From contig CAWJEW010000009.1 in the NCBI GenBank assembly GCA_963842065.1, forward strand, positions 1 to 64,000: a DNA stretch of 64,000 nt. The letters run 5' to 3'. Numbering within the stretch: the first letter of the stretch is position 1; every line of letters begins with the position of its first letter. The notes under the pieces were generated by a model. The model was not told the DNA's origin. It searched no databases and saw only the letters and a program-made list of their open reading frames with translations. This DNA comes from CAITWD01 sp963842065 (GTDB lineage Bacteria > Actinomycetota > Thermoleophilia > Miltoncostaeales > Miltoncostaeaceae). Both the position numbers and the translations under genes were made by a program. This document shows positions 19,591 through 29,293 of the stretch, one piece after another.

Positions 19591-21220
19591 TCACACGCGG
19601 TCCAGGAGTTCACGCTTCTTCGACTCGAACTCCTCGTCGGTAATCAATCCCCGACCCCTGAGCGAGCCCAGACGTTCAAGTTGATCCAATAGACGTTCAA
19701 GTTGATCGAATGGATCCGGCATCTGGATGATCTCGCCGACGGGGGACGCAGGGGATTCATCACCTGGCGTAGGTCGCGATGGTTGTCCTTCGGCGGCGAG
19801 CCTCACTTGCGGTGCCAGAGCGTCGTGATGCACAAGATCTTCAGGAGCCGGCAACGCCGGTATCCCGAGGTGGAACCGTTGCACGCGCAACTGCTCCAGA
19901 AGTCGTTGACCCGAGATCTCTGCAAGCGCAAACCCGGCGGTGAAGCGAAAACCGTCGCGCTCGGCAATCACTAGGAGCGCCGGCTGCTGCGACTTCCAGG
20001 TACTGCCGACAAGCGCGCCCCCAAAGGATGCCCTCTTGTCCGCCCAGGAGTCCCGCTATTGCGGCGGCCTGGCCTGCCCGAACCGCTTGCCGCAAGGCAC
20101 CTGGACGCCGAAGGGCAACGGAGCGAATCTCCCGAGGCCGCAGGTGCAGCAATTCGGTTCCGTCCTTGAGTCGATACGACAGCCCGGCGTCACGGGCAAC
20201 AAGTGTTCCAGCCTTCGCGCTTCCAGCGTGCAACGGATCGCCACCGAGGTAATCGGCCTCAGCAAAGAGCGGGTGCATCGCTTCATAGTCGATCCCCGTG
20301 CGCCGTCGGGCGACGACCTCGTGGAAGAATCGAACCACAGTCTCCGCTCGATCATCACCAGTCGAGCGAGCGAGTCGACGCTCGCAGTTGTCCATCCATG
20401 CCGCTCGCGCGGAGCTGAACGCCTGAAGCGTCTTTCGGTTTGTCTCAAGTTGCCATTCGAAGAGCGGAACACGAAACTGACCGTTTGAGCGGGCGATAAC
20501 TGCCGTACAGAGCTCGTCGGCGTCCAGGCCATCGTGGCGAGACAAGCACATGCCGATCTCCCGGGCGGCAGCGGCGAATCCCGGGTCCTGTTCGAACTTA
20601 CCGAGTGCTTCAAGGATGCCGACTACTTGCGTATCGACGATGCTGAGCACCTCTGGATAGGCAAATGCGACGATAGGTGTCGGCGCCTTTGTCTGAGAGA
20701 AGAAGCCGCTGACCTTCTCTGGTGGCCTGCCGAGGACGAACTTGAGACCATCTGACAACACTAGGTTCCCGGGCCGGCGGATCGGTGGGTGTTCGGGTCG
20801 CCCCCTCGGTAATACGCGACGCGGGTTAGCGCCGTTGGCACGGCGATAGCCTGCCCACCTATTTCGCCATCGGTCTGGACCCGTCGCTCGGAAGCTGCGG
20901 CGGCGATCTTCATCGGGACTTGGTCTCGTCGGGCGAGTCCCGACAATGAATCCCCGAACGACCATCTCCGCGGTGTCGATACCGACGTCTTCGAAGAGCC
21001 GTATGTATGCCGCCCGTTCGTCCCGTGTGATTGGAGGGACGCACCACGCTGCCCCAACCTGGTCGACGAGCTCCTCAGCGAATCCCACTTGCATGCCCCC
21101 CTGCAACCATGCGCCCTCAACTTGGCCAGAGCCCGAGGCGACGCGAACGAAGTCAACCATCTGCGTGGCCGGGTTCCCTGGCTCGTAGAGAATGCCGCCA
21201 GAACGGCCGACGCGCGACAC
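19591..21220 (-). CDS. Hypothetical protein with C-terminal SHOCT domain (several frame breaks)
   Basis: About 540 residues when frames are joined. The reading switches near 20930 and back near 20765 (middle segment 'MKIAAAASERRVQTDGEIGG'), then again near 19990 ('VIAERDGFRFTAGFALAEISG'). The C-terminus 'LGSLRGRGLITDEEFESKKR' is a SHOCT motif, a short helical hairpin found at the ends of many actinobacterial proteins. The central part shows no recognised domain. Whether the SHOCT portion is its own gene starting near 19971 cannot be excluded, but coding character is continuous across the break. Confidence 0.55.
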
Positions 21221-21310
21221 CGCTTAACAAACTCGCACACCATCGGAAAGCCCGAGACAGCAGTTGCGTCGCCCGGCCCGCCGCGTCAACGGCTCGTTTG
21301 CTCAAGGTTG

Positions 21311-22144
21311 TCAACGATCGTGAGAATTCCCCAGTTGCGATCGTGAGAATTCCCCACCTTGCTCAGGGTGGTTGAGCCCGGCGCGCAGCGTCTGGAGCCG
21401 GGCGCGATGTCCGCGCATGCGGTAACTATCGCCGTCGATTTGGAGCACCGTCGCGTGGTGCAGCAGCCGGTCGAGGATCGCCGCTGCGACGGTCGTGTCT
21501 TCGAAGATCTCGCCCCAGCTGGCGATTCCACGGTTGGTGGTCAGGATGATCGAGCCGTGCTCGTAGCGGCGGCTGATGACTTGGAACAGGTGACTTGCCG
21601 CGGCGGCCGGCATCGGTAAGTAGCCGAGCTCGTCGATCACGAGCAGCTGCGGGCCGTTCCAGAAGCGCATCGTGGTTTGCCAGCGCCCCTCGATCGCAGC
21701 TTTGGTGGTGCGGGCAACCAGGTCTGCTGCGGTGGTGTAGTAGACGCGGTAGCCGGCGTGAACGGCTTTCAGCCCGAGTGCGATCGCCAGCATCGTCTTG
21801 CCGACCCCTGGCGGCCCGATCGCCAATACGTTGGCTCTCTCCTCGATAAAGCGCAGTGTCGCGAGCTCCTCGACCAAGCGACGGTCCACCGAGGGCTGGG
21901 CGGTGAAGTCGAACTCCTCCAGGGTCTTGGTCGAGGGGAATCCGGCCAGCCTGAGCCGCCCGGCCAGGCGACGCTCCTCGGTCGCTGTGACTTCGACTTC
22001 GAGCAGGTCACACAAGAACTGGGTGTAGCCCGGTTTCTCGGCCTCGGCGTGCTCGAGGGCGGCCGGCAGCTGCGCGGCTGCCGCGGTGAGCCTGAGATAG
22101 CTGAGGTGGCTGCGCAGTTGCTGGTAGGTCGCGTGCGTATTCAC
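21311..22144 (-). CDS. istB: IS21 transposition helper ATPase IstB
   Basis: 277 residues, AAA+ ATPase that assists IstA. Walker A 'GPPGVGKTMLAIALG' and Walker B 'LLVIDELGYLPMP' are intact. Starts at GTG 22144, overlapping the istA stop (GTGA). The last residues 'GEFSRSQLGNSHDR' are encoded by the IS terminal repeat. Close to normal family length. Confidence 0.93.
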   Translation of the reverse strand: MNTHATYQQLRSHLSYLRLTAAAAQLPAALEHAEAEKPGYTQFLCDLLEVEVTATEERRLAGRLRLAGFPSTKTLEEFDFTAQPSVDRRLVEELATLRFIEERANVLAIGPPGVGKTMLAIALGLKAVHAGYRVYYTTAADLVARTTKAAIEGRWQTTMRFWNGPQLLVIDELGYLPMPAAAASHLFQVISRRYEHGSIILTTNRGIASWGEIFEDTTVAAAILDRLLHHATVLQIDGDSYRMRGHRARLQTLRAGLNHPEQGGEFSRSQLGNSHDR

Positions 22145-23425
22145 CTGGCGACCCCGGCGATCCGCGCGTACTTCTCGAGATCAACGACGACCTCGCGGCC
22201 GTCGTTGTGGCCACGCAGGCGAGCGGCCTCGGTGAGCGCCTGGTCGCCGGGTGGCCGGTTCGACTTTCGTCGGCACGGCGGGTCGGTCGTAAACGCGTCG
22301 AGAACGGCCCCTTCGAGCAGCTTTGCGTGCTCAAGGCTTCGCACAAGCTGTCCGGCGCCGGCCGGGGCGCGGCGATGACGCGCCACACGCCGCCCCGCAG
22401 CGGAGAGGATCTCCAGGTGCAGCTCGCCCAATCGGGCCGTCACGGTCACGGTTTGTCCGACAAGGCCGGGCTCAACGCTGTAGCGGTTGCCCTCGAACCC
22501 GACCAGTGCCGAACGGCCAACGACCCGCTGGGCGGCCAGCTGCGCGGGGAACGCGGTGCCCGGCAGCCCGAGCAGTCCCTCAGCTTCGGCAAGTTCTGCG
22601 ATCGTCACCCCGTCGCGCGTGCGCCGGTCGCTGACCGCATGCGCCCACCGGTCAAGATCGGCTTGGGCTTGACCGATCCCACCAACCGGTGCGGTCCGCC
22701 ACCACGAGCGCGTCACGTATTGAATCGCTTTCTCAGGTGACGCCCTTGCGCTGCGGCCGCCTGGGCGGGCACACCCATACCTCGACGCCGTAGTGCTTGG
22801 CGGCCTGTGCGAACTGGGTCGTGATCCGGTCCGTGCCCGGGTAGACAACGCTCGCCATCCGATCCGTTCGCCACGCGCGGCTGGTGCCGCCGAGGCGACG
22901 CAGGACTCCGTCGATCGCCTCGATCAGGTGCGCGAAGGTCATCCCCTCGCTGATCACCGCCCGGCATTTGCCCGAGAACGACAATGCGCCGACCAACACA
23001 TAGGCCGGCTCACCCCAGGGGGTCTGGCTGAGCTCAAGCCAGTCGAACTGGATCTCCTCACCCGGTGTGTGGGCGAGCTCGATGGTGATGCCATGCCCGC
23101 CGGTGCGGCACGCCTCGCAGCGAGGCCGCAACCCGAGCAGTCGAACCTGGCGCACGAACGTCACATAGGAGCGCTCAAACCCGAGACCCAGGACCTCCCG
23201 GTAGAGCACCGTCCCGTCGACATGGGCATCGTCGGCAAAGCGCGCCGTCAAATACTCACGAAACGGTTCCACGCAGCTCGGCACCGGCTCACGCGAGCCC
23301 GCGGGCTCACCCAGGTACTTGCGGATCGTCTTGCGGTCACGGCCGGTGTGTCTGGCGATCGCAGATACCGACCAGCCCCTGCGCGCCAAGGCGTGGATCT
23401 CCACATCGTCCTCCTTTGTCAACAT
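22141..23425 (-). CDS. istA: IS21 transposase IstA (one frame break)
   Basis: DDE transposase. N-terminal helix-turn-helix 'LARRGWSVSAIARHTGRDRK', then 'EEIQFDWLELSQTPWG' with the first catalytic Asp. The frame changes near 22737 between 'CPPRRPQRKG' and 'EKAIQYVTRSWW', the region of the third catalytic residue (Glu). As written the protein would stop early, so it is either inactivated or contains a sequencing error. Confidence 0.88.
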
Positions 23426-23617
23426 CCCCAGTGCCCCTTCCAGGTCTCGCAGGCTTCGACACCCGCGACCCTGGAGGGGGCCCCAGACAGAACCGCCCGC
23501 GGTAGCTTGCTGCGCTCGGGCCTACGGCCCCTCGCTCCCGCGAGCTACCGCGCCGGCGACATCAGGGGTGGGGAATTCTCACGATCGGATGTGGGGACGA
23601 TTCCACGATCGCCGACA

Positions 23618-23751
23618 ACATCACCGGCAAAGAACGCCCGATCACGCTCACGGGCCTGTCGACGCGCACCTTGTACACGTTCACCCGGACCGCCACGAGC
23701 GCGATCGGCACCGGGAAGCAATCGCGGCCGTCCAACGCGGTCATTCCCTAG
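23618..23751 (+). pseudogene. 3' remnant of a fibronectin type III domain protein
   Basis: The 44 codons after the IS21 end read 'LTGLSTRTLYTFTRTATSA' and then 'IGTGKQSRPSNAVIP', followed by TAG, the last strands of an FN3 domain. The 5' part is absent on the other side of the IS, so the gene was truncated by insertion and further rearrangement. Confidence 0.65.
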
Positions 23752-23773
23752 TGTCATGAGTCGCTAGCTCATT

Positions 23774-23990
23774 GTGAAGTCTGATAAATGGGTTGTGCCA
23801 CCTCCCGGAGCGGTTGAGATCGTTTTGACAGACACCGAGCGGGCGCAGCGTGAGGCGCTGGGCTCGGCGGCCCAAAACCGGTCAGGGCTTCGCGTTACGC
23901 TCGCGGATCGCGTTGGGCGCCGCCGACGGGGCCAACAACGCGCTGAGCCGTCCTGGGTTTGACGGAGACGGTGGCCTTGCCTGGTTCAGT
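23774..23990 (+). pseudogene. IS630-family transposase N-terminal remnant
   Basis: 'VEIVLTDTERAQREALGSAA' followed, after a one-base frame change, by 'RPKTGQGFALRSRIALGAAD' and 'GANNAL': the N-terminal helix-turn-helix region of IS630-type transposases. The rest is missing. Confidence 0.65.
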
Positions 23991-24010
23991 GGAGTCGCGT
24001 TACTGGATTG

Positions 24011-24227
24011 CTAGGCGGCCGTCTTCGTCCGTTGATGTGTGATCTCGTACTCCACTGGGGTGCGCATGCCAAGCGACGAATGCCGGCGCTGGCGGTTGTG
24101 GAAGATCTCCAGGTATTCAAAGAGCGCGTTGGCCAGTTCCGTGCGCGTTTTCCATCGCGTGCGGTCGAGCAGCTCCACCTGCACGCGGCTCCAGAACGCC
24201 TCGATGACGGCGTTGACGCCCCTATAG
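24011..24227 (-). pseudogene. IS3-family OrfB C-terminal remnant, cut by IS110
   Basis: Reads 'AVIEAFWSRVQVELLDRTRW', then 'LANALFEYLEIFHNRQRRHS' and 'SLGMRTPVEYEITHQRTK', ending at TAG (complement of 24011-24013). These are the Glu of the DDE site and the C-terminal 'NRQRRHSSLG' signature. The upstream part is gone where the IS110 element begins. Confidence 0.8.
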
Positions 24228-25298
24228 TCAAGGAGTCGTTGACTCTTGGGGGTGGTCGACGTTGACGCGGGCGTAGATCTCGCGAGCGAGAAAGCGCTTG
24301 AGGCAGCGGATGATGTCCCGCTTGGAGAGGCCTTCGGCAGTGCGTCTGGCGACGTAGTCGATCGTCGGTTGGTGGAAACGCATCCGCACGATCACGACGC
24401 GGTAGAGCGCGGAGTTTGCTTGGCGGTGTCCGCCGCGTGAGAGGCGGTGGCGGTTGGTCATGCCCGACGATGCCGGCAGTGGACAGGCGCCGCAGAGCTT
24501 CGCGAATGCTGCTTCGGAGCGGATTCTCTCGGGGTTGTCGCCAAAGACGATGAGCATTTCGGCAGCGGTGTCGGCGCCGATGCCAAAGCCCTCGCGAAGG
24601 GCCGGGCAGGATTGGCGGGTGAGCCGGTCGAGCGCTTGGTCGTGGGTGGCGACCTCTGCGGCGAGATCGAGCCACCGGCGCGCGAGTGCCCGCAAGGCGT
24701 GCTTGACGGATGCTGCGGGGGTAGTGATCGGGCCGGGGCGGAAGGCTGCGCACCGGTCGATGAGCGCTTTGTCTGTGAGCGGGTTGAGCTGCTCACGCAG
24801 CTCGAGCGGGGCATTCACCACGAGGGCCTTAAGTGTGATGATCGCCTGTGTGCGAGCTTTGACGGCGGTGTCGCGGGCGATCTTGATCTGGCGGATCATC
24901 TCTGCCGCGCCGTCGGCTGCTTTCGGGATCGCCGTCGCCGCACCCGAGAGCACCGCGCGGGCGGCCTGCTCGGCGTCGAGTGTGTCGGTCTTGCCGTTGG
25001 TTCGTCGTGAGCGCCGGTCGCCGCGGTTGACTTCCACGACGCGGTGGGCGTGGCGGCGAAGCATGCGTGTGAGCCCCGCGCCGTAGCTGCCGGTGCCCTC
25101 CACGCCGAACGCCTCGATCGGGCCCAAGGCTCGTGCCCATGCTTCGAGCTCAACGTAGCCGGTGCTGTCGGCCGTGACGATGCGCTGGGCGAGACGCGCA
25201 CCGAGATCGTCGATCGCAACCACGACGTGCAGGTGCTTGTGGGTGTCGACCCCGACGATAACCTTCCGCTCGAGACCGGTTGGCGCAATGCTGGACAT
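24228..25298 (-). CDS. IS110-family transposase (DEDD recombinase)
   Basis: 356 residues, apparently complete. N-terminal RuvC-like DEDD domain: 'VIVGVDTHKHLHVVVAIDD' (first Asp), 'FGVEGTGSYGAGLTRML' (Glu), and 'RTNGKTDTLDAEQAARAVLS' (Asp pair). The C-terminal transposase-20 domain includes the serine in 'ACPLPASSGMTNRHRLSRGG'. IS110 enzymes are guided by a structured bridge RNA encoded in the non-coding end of the element. The 200-300 bases upstream of this start (25299-25560) are the expected place for one. The element has no terminal inverted repeats, so its ends are not marked. Confidence 0.92.
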   Translation of the reverse strand: MSSIAPTGLERKVIVGVDTHKHLHVVVAIDDLGARLAQRIVTADSTGYVELEAWARALGPIEAFGVEGTGSYGAGLTRMLRRHAHRVVEVNRGDRRSRRTNGKTDTLDAEQAARAVLSGAATAIPKAADGAAEMIRQIKIARDTAVKARTQAIITLKALVVNAPLELREQLNPLTDKALIDRCAAFRPGPITTPAASVKHALRALARRWLDLAAEVATHDQALDRLTRQSCPALREGFGIGADTAAEMLIVFGDNPERIRSEAAFAKLCGACPLPASSGMTNRHRLSRGGHRQANSALYRVVIVRMRFHQPTIDYVARRTAEGLSKRDIIRCLKRFLAREIYARVNVDHPQESTTP

Positions 25299-25476
25299 GG
25301 CTGTTCTCCTGGGTGAGAGCGGTCATGCCTCCTGGCCGGGATGGGCGGACAGGACTGTGACGGGTCGTGTGTGAGAGCAGGCCCCTATTCGGTCACTGCC
25401 CACCCGGCCGGGAGGCGCCCTACAAGCGCCGCCCGGTGCGGCCGACAGATCAACGCCAAGGCACCCGAGGGGCCAG

Positions 25477-25757
25477 TCACAAGCAAGGGTCAGACCGCGA
25501 CCGGGCAGCACGACAGATTCTGCTCACAGTCGCCACAATTTCTCGCGGGCTGAGCACCCCTTTGGTCCAGGGCATGCACGTCCCCCCATCAGGTGCGGCA
25601 GCCTTGGCTTGAGGGTGCGACGCGTACTCAGCGACGTAGTTGCCGTAGGACTGGACGCAGGCCTCACCCGGAACCGACCGGGCCGGCTCGCCGAGTCGCA
25701 CCCGGTAGCCGTGTCCCGACGCGTCGTGTCGGTCGAACCACCGCATCTGCAACCGCC
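25477..25757 (-). pseudogene. Remnant of unknown gene, truncated by IS3
   Basis: Minus-strand reading with 'WFDRHDASGHGYRVRLGEPA' and 'CVQSYGNYVAEYASHPQAKA', upstream of the IS110 gene. It looks coding but its 5' end is cut by the IS3 terminal repeat at 25758. Not recognised. It may partly overlap the non-coding end of IS110. Confidence 0.3.
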
Positions 25758-25815
25758 GGGACTGCTGAGGGTTTGGTTTCCATCTAACTTGTGAGGATTC
25801 GGTCCTCACGGAAGG

Positions 25816-26109
25816 ATGATGACCATGGCCCGTGCCTACCCGGCCGAATTCCGCCACGACGTCGTGGCGGTCGCCCGCAAGCACCAAGCGCCCCTCAACC
25901 AGATCGCCAAGGACTTCGGGATCGCCGAGGCGACCCTGCACAATTGGCTGCGGCGGGCGGACATCGACGACGGGATCCGCCCCGGGGTCTCAAGCGCCGA
26001 GTCCGCCGAGCTGCGCGAGTTGCGCAAGCGCAACCGCCTGCTCGAACAGGAGAACGAGATCCTGCGCAGGGCTGCGGCCTTCTTCGCCCGGGAGCTGCCC
26101 CCAAAATGA
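25816..26109 (+). CDS. IS3 OrfA (helix-turn-helix protein)
   Basis: 97 residues or slightly fewer: ATGs occur at 25816, 25819 and 25825. GGAAGG just upstream suits 25825 ('MARAYPAEFRHDVV') best. Helix-turn-helix 'LNQIAKDFGIAEATLHNWLR', then a leucine-zipper-like segment 'LRKRNRLLEQENEILRRAAA'. Ends 'CCAAAATGA', where its TGA overlaps the orfB ATG and where a -1 ribosomal slip could make the OrfAB fusion. Confidence 0.9.
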   Translation: MMTMARAYPAEFRHDVVAVARKHQAPLNQIAKDFGIAEATLHNWLRRADIDDGIRPGVSSAESAELRELRKRNRLLEQENEILRRAAAFFARELPPK

Positions 26110-26972
26110 AATACCCGCTGGTCTTGGACCTTGCCGCCGACGGGATCCCGGTCGCGGTGGCCTGTCGGGTATTGGGGTTCTCAGCGCAGGCGTTCAACAA
26201 GTGGCGCCGCAACCCGGTCTCACAGCGCGACTGGGACGACGCGCACCTGGCCGACGCGGCACTGGGTGTCCACCGCGACGATCCGGCGTTCGGATATCGG
26301 TTCATCGCCGATGAGCTCGCCGATGCCGGCTACCGCGCCAGCGAGCGACGGGTCTGGCGGGTGTGTTCCGAGCAGCGGATCTGGAGCATCCTCGCCAAAA
26401 AGCGCGGGGTCTCGCGCACGGGCGGACCTCCGGTGCACGACGACCTGGTCGAGCGGCAGTTCAGTGCAGACCGCCCCGACCGGCTCTGGCTGACCGATAT
26501 CACCGAGCACCGCACCGACGAGGGCAAGCTCTACTTGTGCGCCATCAAGGACGTGTATTCCAATCGCATCGTCGGCTACTCGATGGGCGCCAGGATGACG
26601 GCATCGCTGGCTGTCGCGGCGCTGCGCAACGCCATCGGGCTGCGTGGGCCGGTCGGTACGACGGTGGTCCATTCCGACAGGGGTTCGCAGTTTCGATCCC
26701 GCGCGTATGTGCTCACCCTCGCCCGCAACGGACTGCACGGCTCGATGGGCCGTGCAGGCGCCTGTGGCGACAACGCGGCCATGGAATCGTTCTTTGCCCT
26801 GGTGCAGCTAAACGTGCTCGATCGCAGGCGCTGGGCGACGCGTGAGGACCTGCGCCTCGCGATCACGACCTGGACCGAGCGTACCTACCATCGCCGACGC
26901 CGCCAGCGCGCCCTCGGGCGCATGACGCCGATCGAGTTTGAGATCCTCCACTCGGCATCACTAGCCGCGTGA
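26106..26972 (+). CDS. IS3 OrfB transposase (DDE integrase core)
   Basis: 289 residues. Integrase core with catalytic Asp in 'LWLTDITEHR', Asp in 'VVHSDRGSQFRS' and Glu in 'NAAMESFFALVQLNVL'. The start ATG 26106 overlaps the orfA stop. Complete and therefore possibly active. Confidence 0.93.
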   Translation: MKYPLVLDLAADGIPVAVACRVLGFSAQAFNKWRRNPVSQRDWDDAHLADAALGVHRDDPAFGYRFIADELADAGYRASERRVWRVCSEQRIWSILAKKRGVSRTGGPPVHDDLVERQFSADRPDRLWLTDITEHRTDEGKLYLCAIKDVYSNRIVGYSMGARMTASLAVAALRNAIGLRGPVGTTVVHSDRGSQFRSRAYVLTLARNGLHGSMGRAGACGDNAAMESFFALVQLNVLDRRRWATREDLRLAITTWTERTYHRRRRQRALGRMTPIEFEILHSASLAA

Positions 26973-27250
26973 AGACACCAGCAAACAAGCGGAAACCGAA
27001 CCCTCAGCAGTCCCCGGGATCTGGCAATCCGGCTAAACGCCTCTTTACAGGATGTTTGTCCTCTCCACTTCCCCAGACATTCCGCCATGTTCACACGGGC
27101 GGATTCTGGTCGAAGCCAAAGGTGCCGCCACGCGTGAATCAATCCGGGTGACGATCGGCCCAGCGATGGAGGGGTTGTGGAGATATCGGCTGGGTCGCTA
27201 AGGTCGGCAGTGGTCCCCCGGTTGCTGCAGTGAGGGAAGGGCACCTCGAG

Positions 27251-28474
27251 GTGACGGCATACAGTCGCCTGGTTCCGGCGCAACTCAGGGGATTCGCCGC
27301 GATTCTTGCGGTGCTCGTCGCCCCCACGTTGGCGACTGGCATCGGGGCGGGGCCCGCAAGCGCGGACACCGGAAATCACCCGTACGCGTCCATGCCGTGC
27401 GAGTTTTACGGATACGACACCGCCGGCGACTGCAACACGGCGTCCGGACCCTACGACTCCGGTCCAGTCAGGGACGGATCTGCATCCAGCCAGACACCTC
27501 AATACGTCATGCCTGGAACGAGTCCTAGCATCACCCGACTCGCGACCGGGGGCTATGAAGTGGCCTTCCAGTCAAGCACTGGAAGCCTCATAACCATTGG
27601 CGCTGGTGGAAATGTCAACTGGGCGCTGGGTATGGCGCCGGGCACGGGCCCGAGCATCACCGGTCTCCCGGCCGGCGGCTACGAAGTCGCGTTCCAAGCC
27701 AACACCGGGAGTCTGTGGACCGTCGGATCTGGCGCAGGGTCGAACTCACCAGGCGCGTGGGGAATGAGCATGGCGTCGGGCACGGGCCCGAGCATCACCG
27801 GTCTCCCGGCCGGCGGCTACGAAGTCGCGTTCCAAGCCAACACCGGGAATCTGTCGACCGTCGGATCCGGCGCAGGGTCGAACTCACCAGGCGCGTGGGG
27901 GCTGGGACTTGCGTCGGGCACGGGCCCGAGCATTGCCAGTCTCCCGACGGGCGGCTACGAAGTCGCGTTCCACGCCAACACCGGGAGTCTGTGGACCGTC
28001 GGATCTGGCGCAGGGTCGAACTCACCTGGCGCGTGGGGGCTGAGTATGGCGTCGGGCACGGGCCCGAGCATCACCGGTCTCCCGGCGGGCGGCTATGAAG
28101 TCGCGTTCCAATCGAACACCGGGAGCCTGTCGACCGTCGGATCCGGCGCAGGGTCGAACTCACCAGGCGCGTGGGGGCTGGGTATGGCGTCGAGCACGGG
28201 CCCGAGCATTGCCAGTCTCCCGACGGGCGGCTACGCATTCGCGTTCCAAGCCAACACCGGGAGTCTGTGGACCTTCATCTCTGGCGCAGGGGCGGGCGCA
28301 TCAATGGACTGGCGGCTGGGTATGGCGTCGGGCACGGACCCGAGCATTACCGGTCTCCCGGTGGGCGTCAGCATGTCCGGCCCGACGGGCGGCTACGAAG
28401 GCGCGTTCCAAGCCAACACCGGGGGTCTGTGGACCGCCGGACAGTTCGCAGGGGCGAGCCCCCTCAGTGGTTGA
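27251..28474 (+). CDS. Secreted protein of seven tandem ~45-residue repeats
   Basis: Signal peptide 'LRGFAAILAVLVAPTLATG'...'ASA', a short Cys-containing spacer, then seven repeats of the form 'TGPSITGLPAGGYEVAFQAN' plus 'TGSLWTVGSGAGSNSPGAWG'. The Trp and Gly spacing and the count of seven suggest a beta-propeller or tectonin-like lectin fold; this is inference. Repeats 2-5 are nearly identical in DNA over about 138 bases, so copy number may vary between strains. I prefer GTG 27251 to GTG 27230 because GGAAGG precedes it. It stands just downstream of the IS3 element, with the first tRNA-like att remnant 400 bases after it. Probably a surface or carbohydrate-binding protein. Confidence 0.8.
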   Translation: MTAYSRLVPAQLRGFAAILAVLVAPTLATGIGAGPASADTGNHPYASMPCEFYGYDTAGDCNTASGPYDSGPVRDGSASSQTPQYVMPGTSPSITRLATGGYEVAFQSSTGSLITIGAGGNVNWALGMAPGTGPSITGLPAGGYEVAFQANTGSLWTVGSGAGSNSPGAWGMSMASGTGPSITGLPAGGYEVAFQANTGNLSTVGSGAGSNSPGAWGLGLASGTGPSIASLPTGGYEVAFHANTGSLWTVGSGAGSNSPGAWGLSMASGTGPSITGLPAGGYEVAFQSNTGSLSTVGSGAGSNSPGAWGLGMASSTGPSIASLPTGGYAFAFQANTGSLWTFISGAGAGASMDWRLGMASGTDPSITGLPVGVSMSGPTGGYEGAFQANTGGLWTAGQFAGASPLSG

Positions 28475-28883
28475 GGCAACCATCATCTGCGACCTTGAAT
28501 CTCACCGTCAGGCCCAGCGACTGGTTGGCACTCGATTCCGTCGACGGCACCGCAACGCCCTCGCCCGTCGTGGATCCCAGGACGTCCTCACTCCGTCCTG
28601 GGGCGGCCTCGGCCTGACCTCCCGCCGCCTGCCTTCGTTTGACACTTCGGCGCGGCGTCCGGTCGGCAGGGCCGCCTTCGAGGTCGCGTGATCTTAGTTG
28701 CTCCCCGGCGAGCCGCGGGCGCAATGCCCCTCGCGCCCTCAGCCGCGAGCACTGAGCGCGGGAACACCGTGGGAACACGCGCTGATGAGATCCCCGAAGG
28801 TCCAGGGATCCGGCGACCGGCGTACACGCTGGTATGCAGGGCGTTTTGTCCCGCCGCCTCCCCCGTCATTCCGCCAGGTTCAC
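28475..28883. other. Non-coding stretch before att-like site
   Basis: No convincing gene. It holds the paired motif 'gggaacaccgtgggaacacg' (about 28761-28780), which recurs in variant form near the other tRNA fragments, and 'gtcattccgccaggttcac' (about 28865), resembling 'gacattccgccatgttcac' at about 27077. Confidence 0.5.
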
Positions 28884-28930
28884 CCTTCCAAGGCAAACTT
28901 CGCAGGTTCGAATCCTGCCGCGCGTGCTCG
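28884..28930 (+). other. tRNA 3'-half fragment (tRNA-Gly(UCC)-like), att-type remnant
   Basis: Begins in an anticodon-loop-like 'cttccaa', followed by a variable segment, then a perfect T-arm (GCAGG-ttcgaat-CCTGC) and an acceptor-like strand. No matching 5' half lies upstream. Such half-tRNAs are left when an element integrates at the 3' end of a tRNA gene. The amino-acid assignment is tentative. Confidence 0.5.
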
Positions 28931-29293
28931 CGACCAGTGCCGGTATGCAGCCAATTCGGGCACGCCACTCTCCACCTGGTCCGCGGCCTCACGGAGAAGC
29001 GCTACCACCGCCACCTGGTTCTTGGCTCGCTTCCGGTCAAGAAAGCCCATGGGCCGGCCGCCGCGCTCGCGCAGCTCGGGCGGCGGCTAGAGCGCCTTGA
29101 CCACCTCGCCGCGTGACCAGCCGCCAGGCGGGCCACCACGCCGCTGCCCGAGCTTCTCGGCCGACCAGCTCCCGACCCGCGCCTTACTGCTCACCCTTCG
29201 ACCTCCTGCCAGGTGTAGCCGCCCTGCCCGCTTGACCCGGGCGTGCCACGGCGGAACACTCGCTGCACCGGTCCAGCGGAAGGACGGGACGAG
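28931..29293. other. Non-coding or decayed stretch
   Basis: Open frames exist on both strands but none shows recognisable composition or a ribosome site. I see no supportable gene. Confidence 0.4.

Larger units (their letters stand above)
21309..23617 (-). mobile_element. IS21-family insertion sequence (istA/istB)
   Basis: Bounded by inverted ends starting TGTC. Left 'tgtcaacgatcgtgagaatt' (21309) matches the complement of the right end 'ccacgatcgccgaca' (to 23617). Each end holds a second inner copy, 'gatcgtgagaattccccacc' at about 21343 and its complement at about 23568, the multiple terminal repeats typical of IS21. No clear target duplication is visible. Confidence 0.85.
25758..27014 (+). 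mobile_element. Complete IS3-family insertion sequence
   Basis: 1,257 bases bounded by 24-base inverted repeats (25758-25781 and 26991-27014) differing at one base: left 'gggactgctgagggtttggt', right its complement with one change. Contains orfA and orfB overlapping by four bases. Probably recent, since both genes are intact. Confidence 0.92.
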
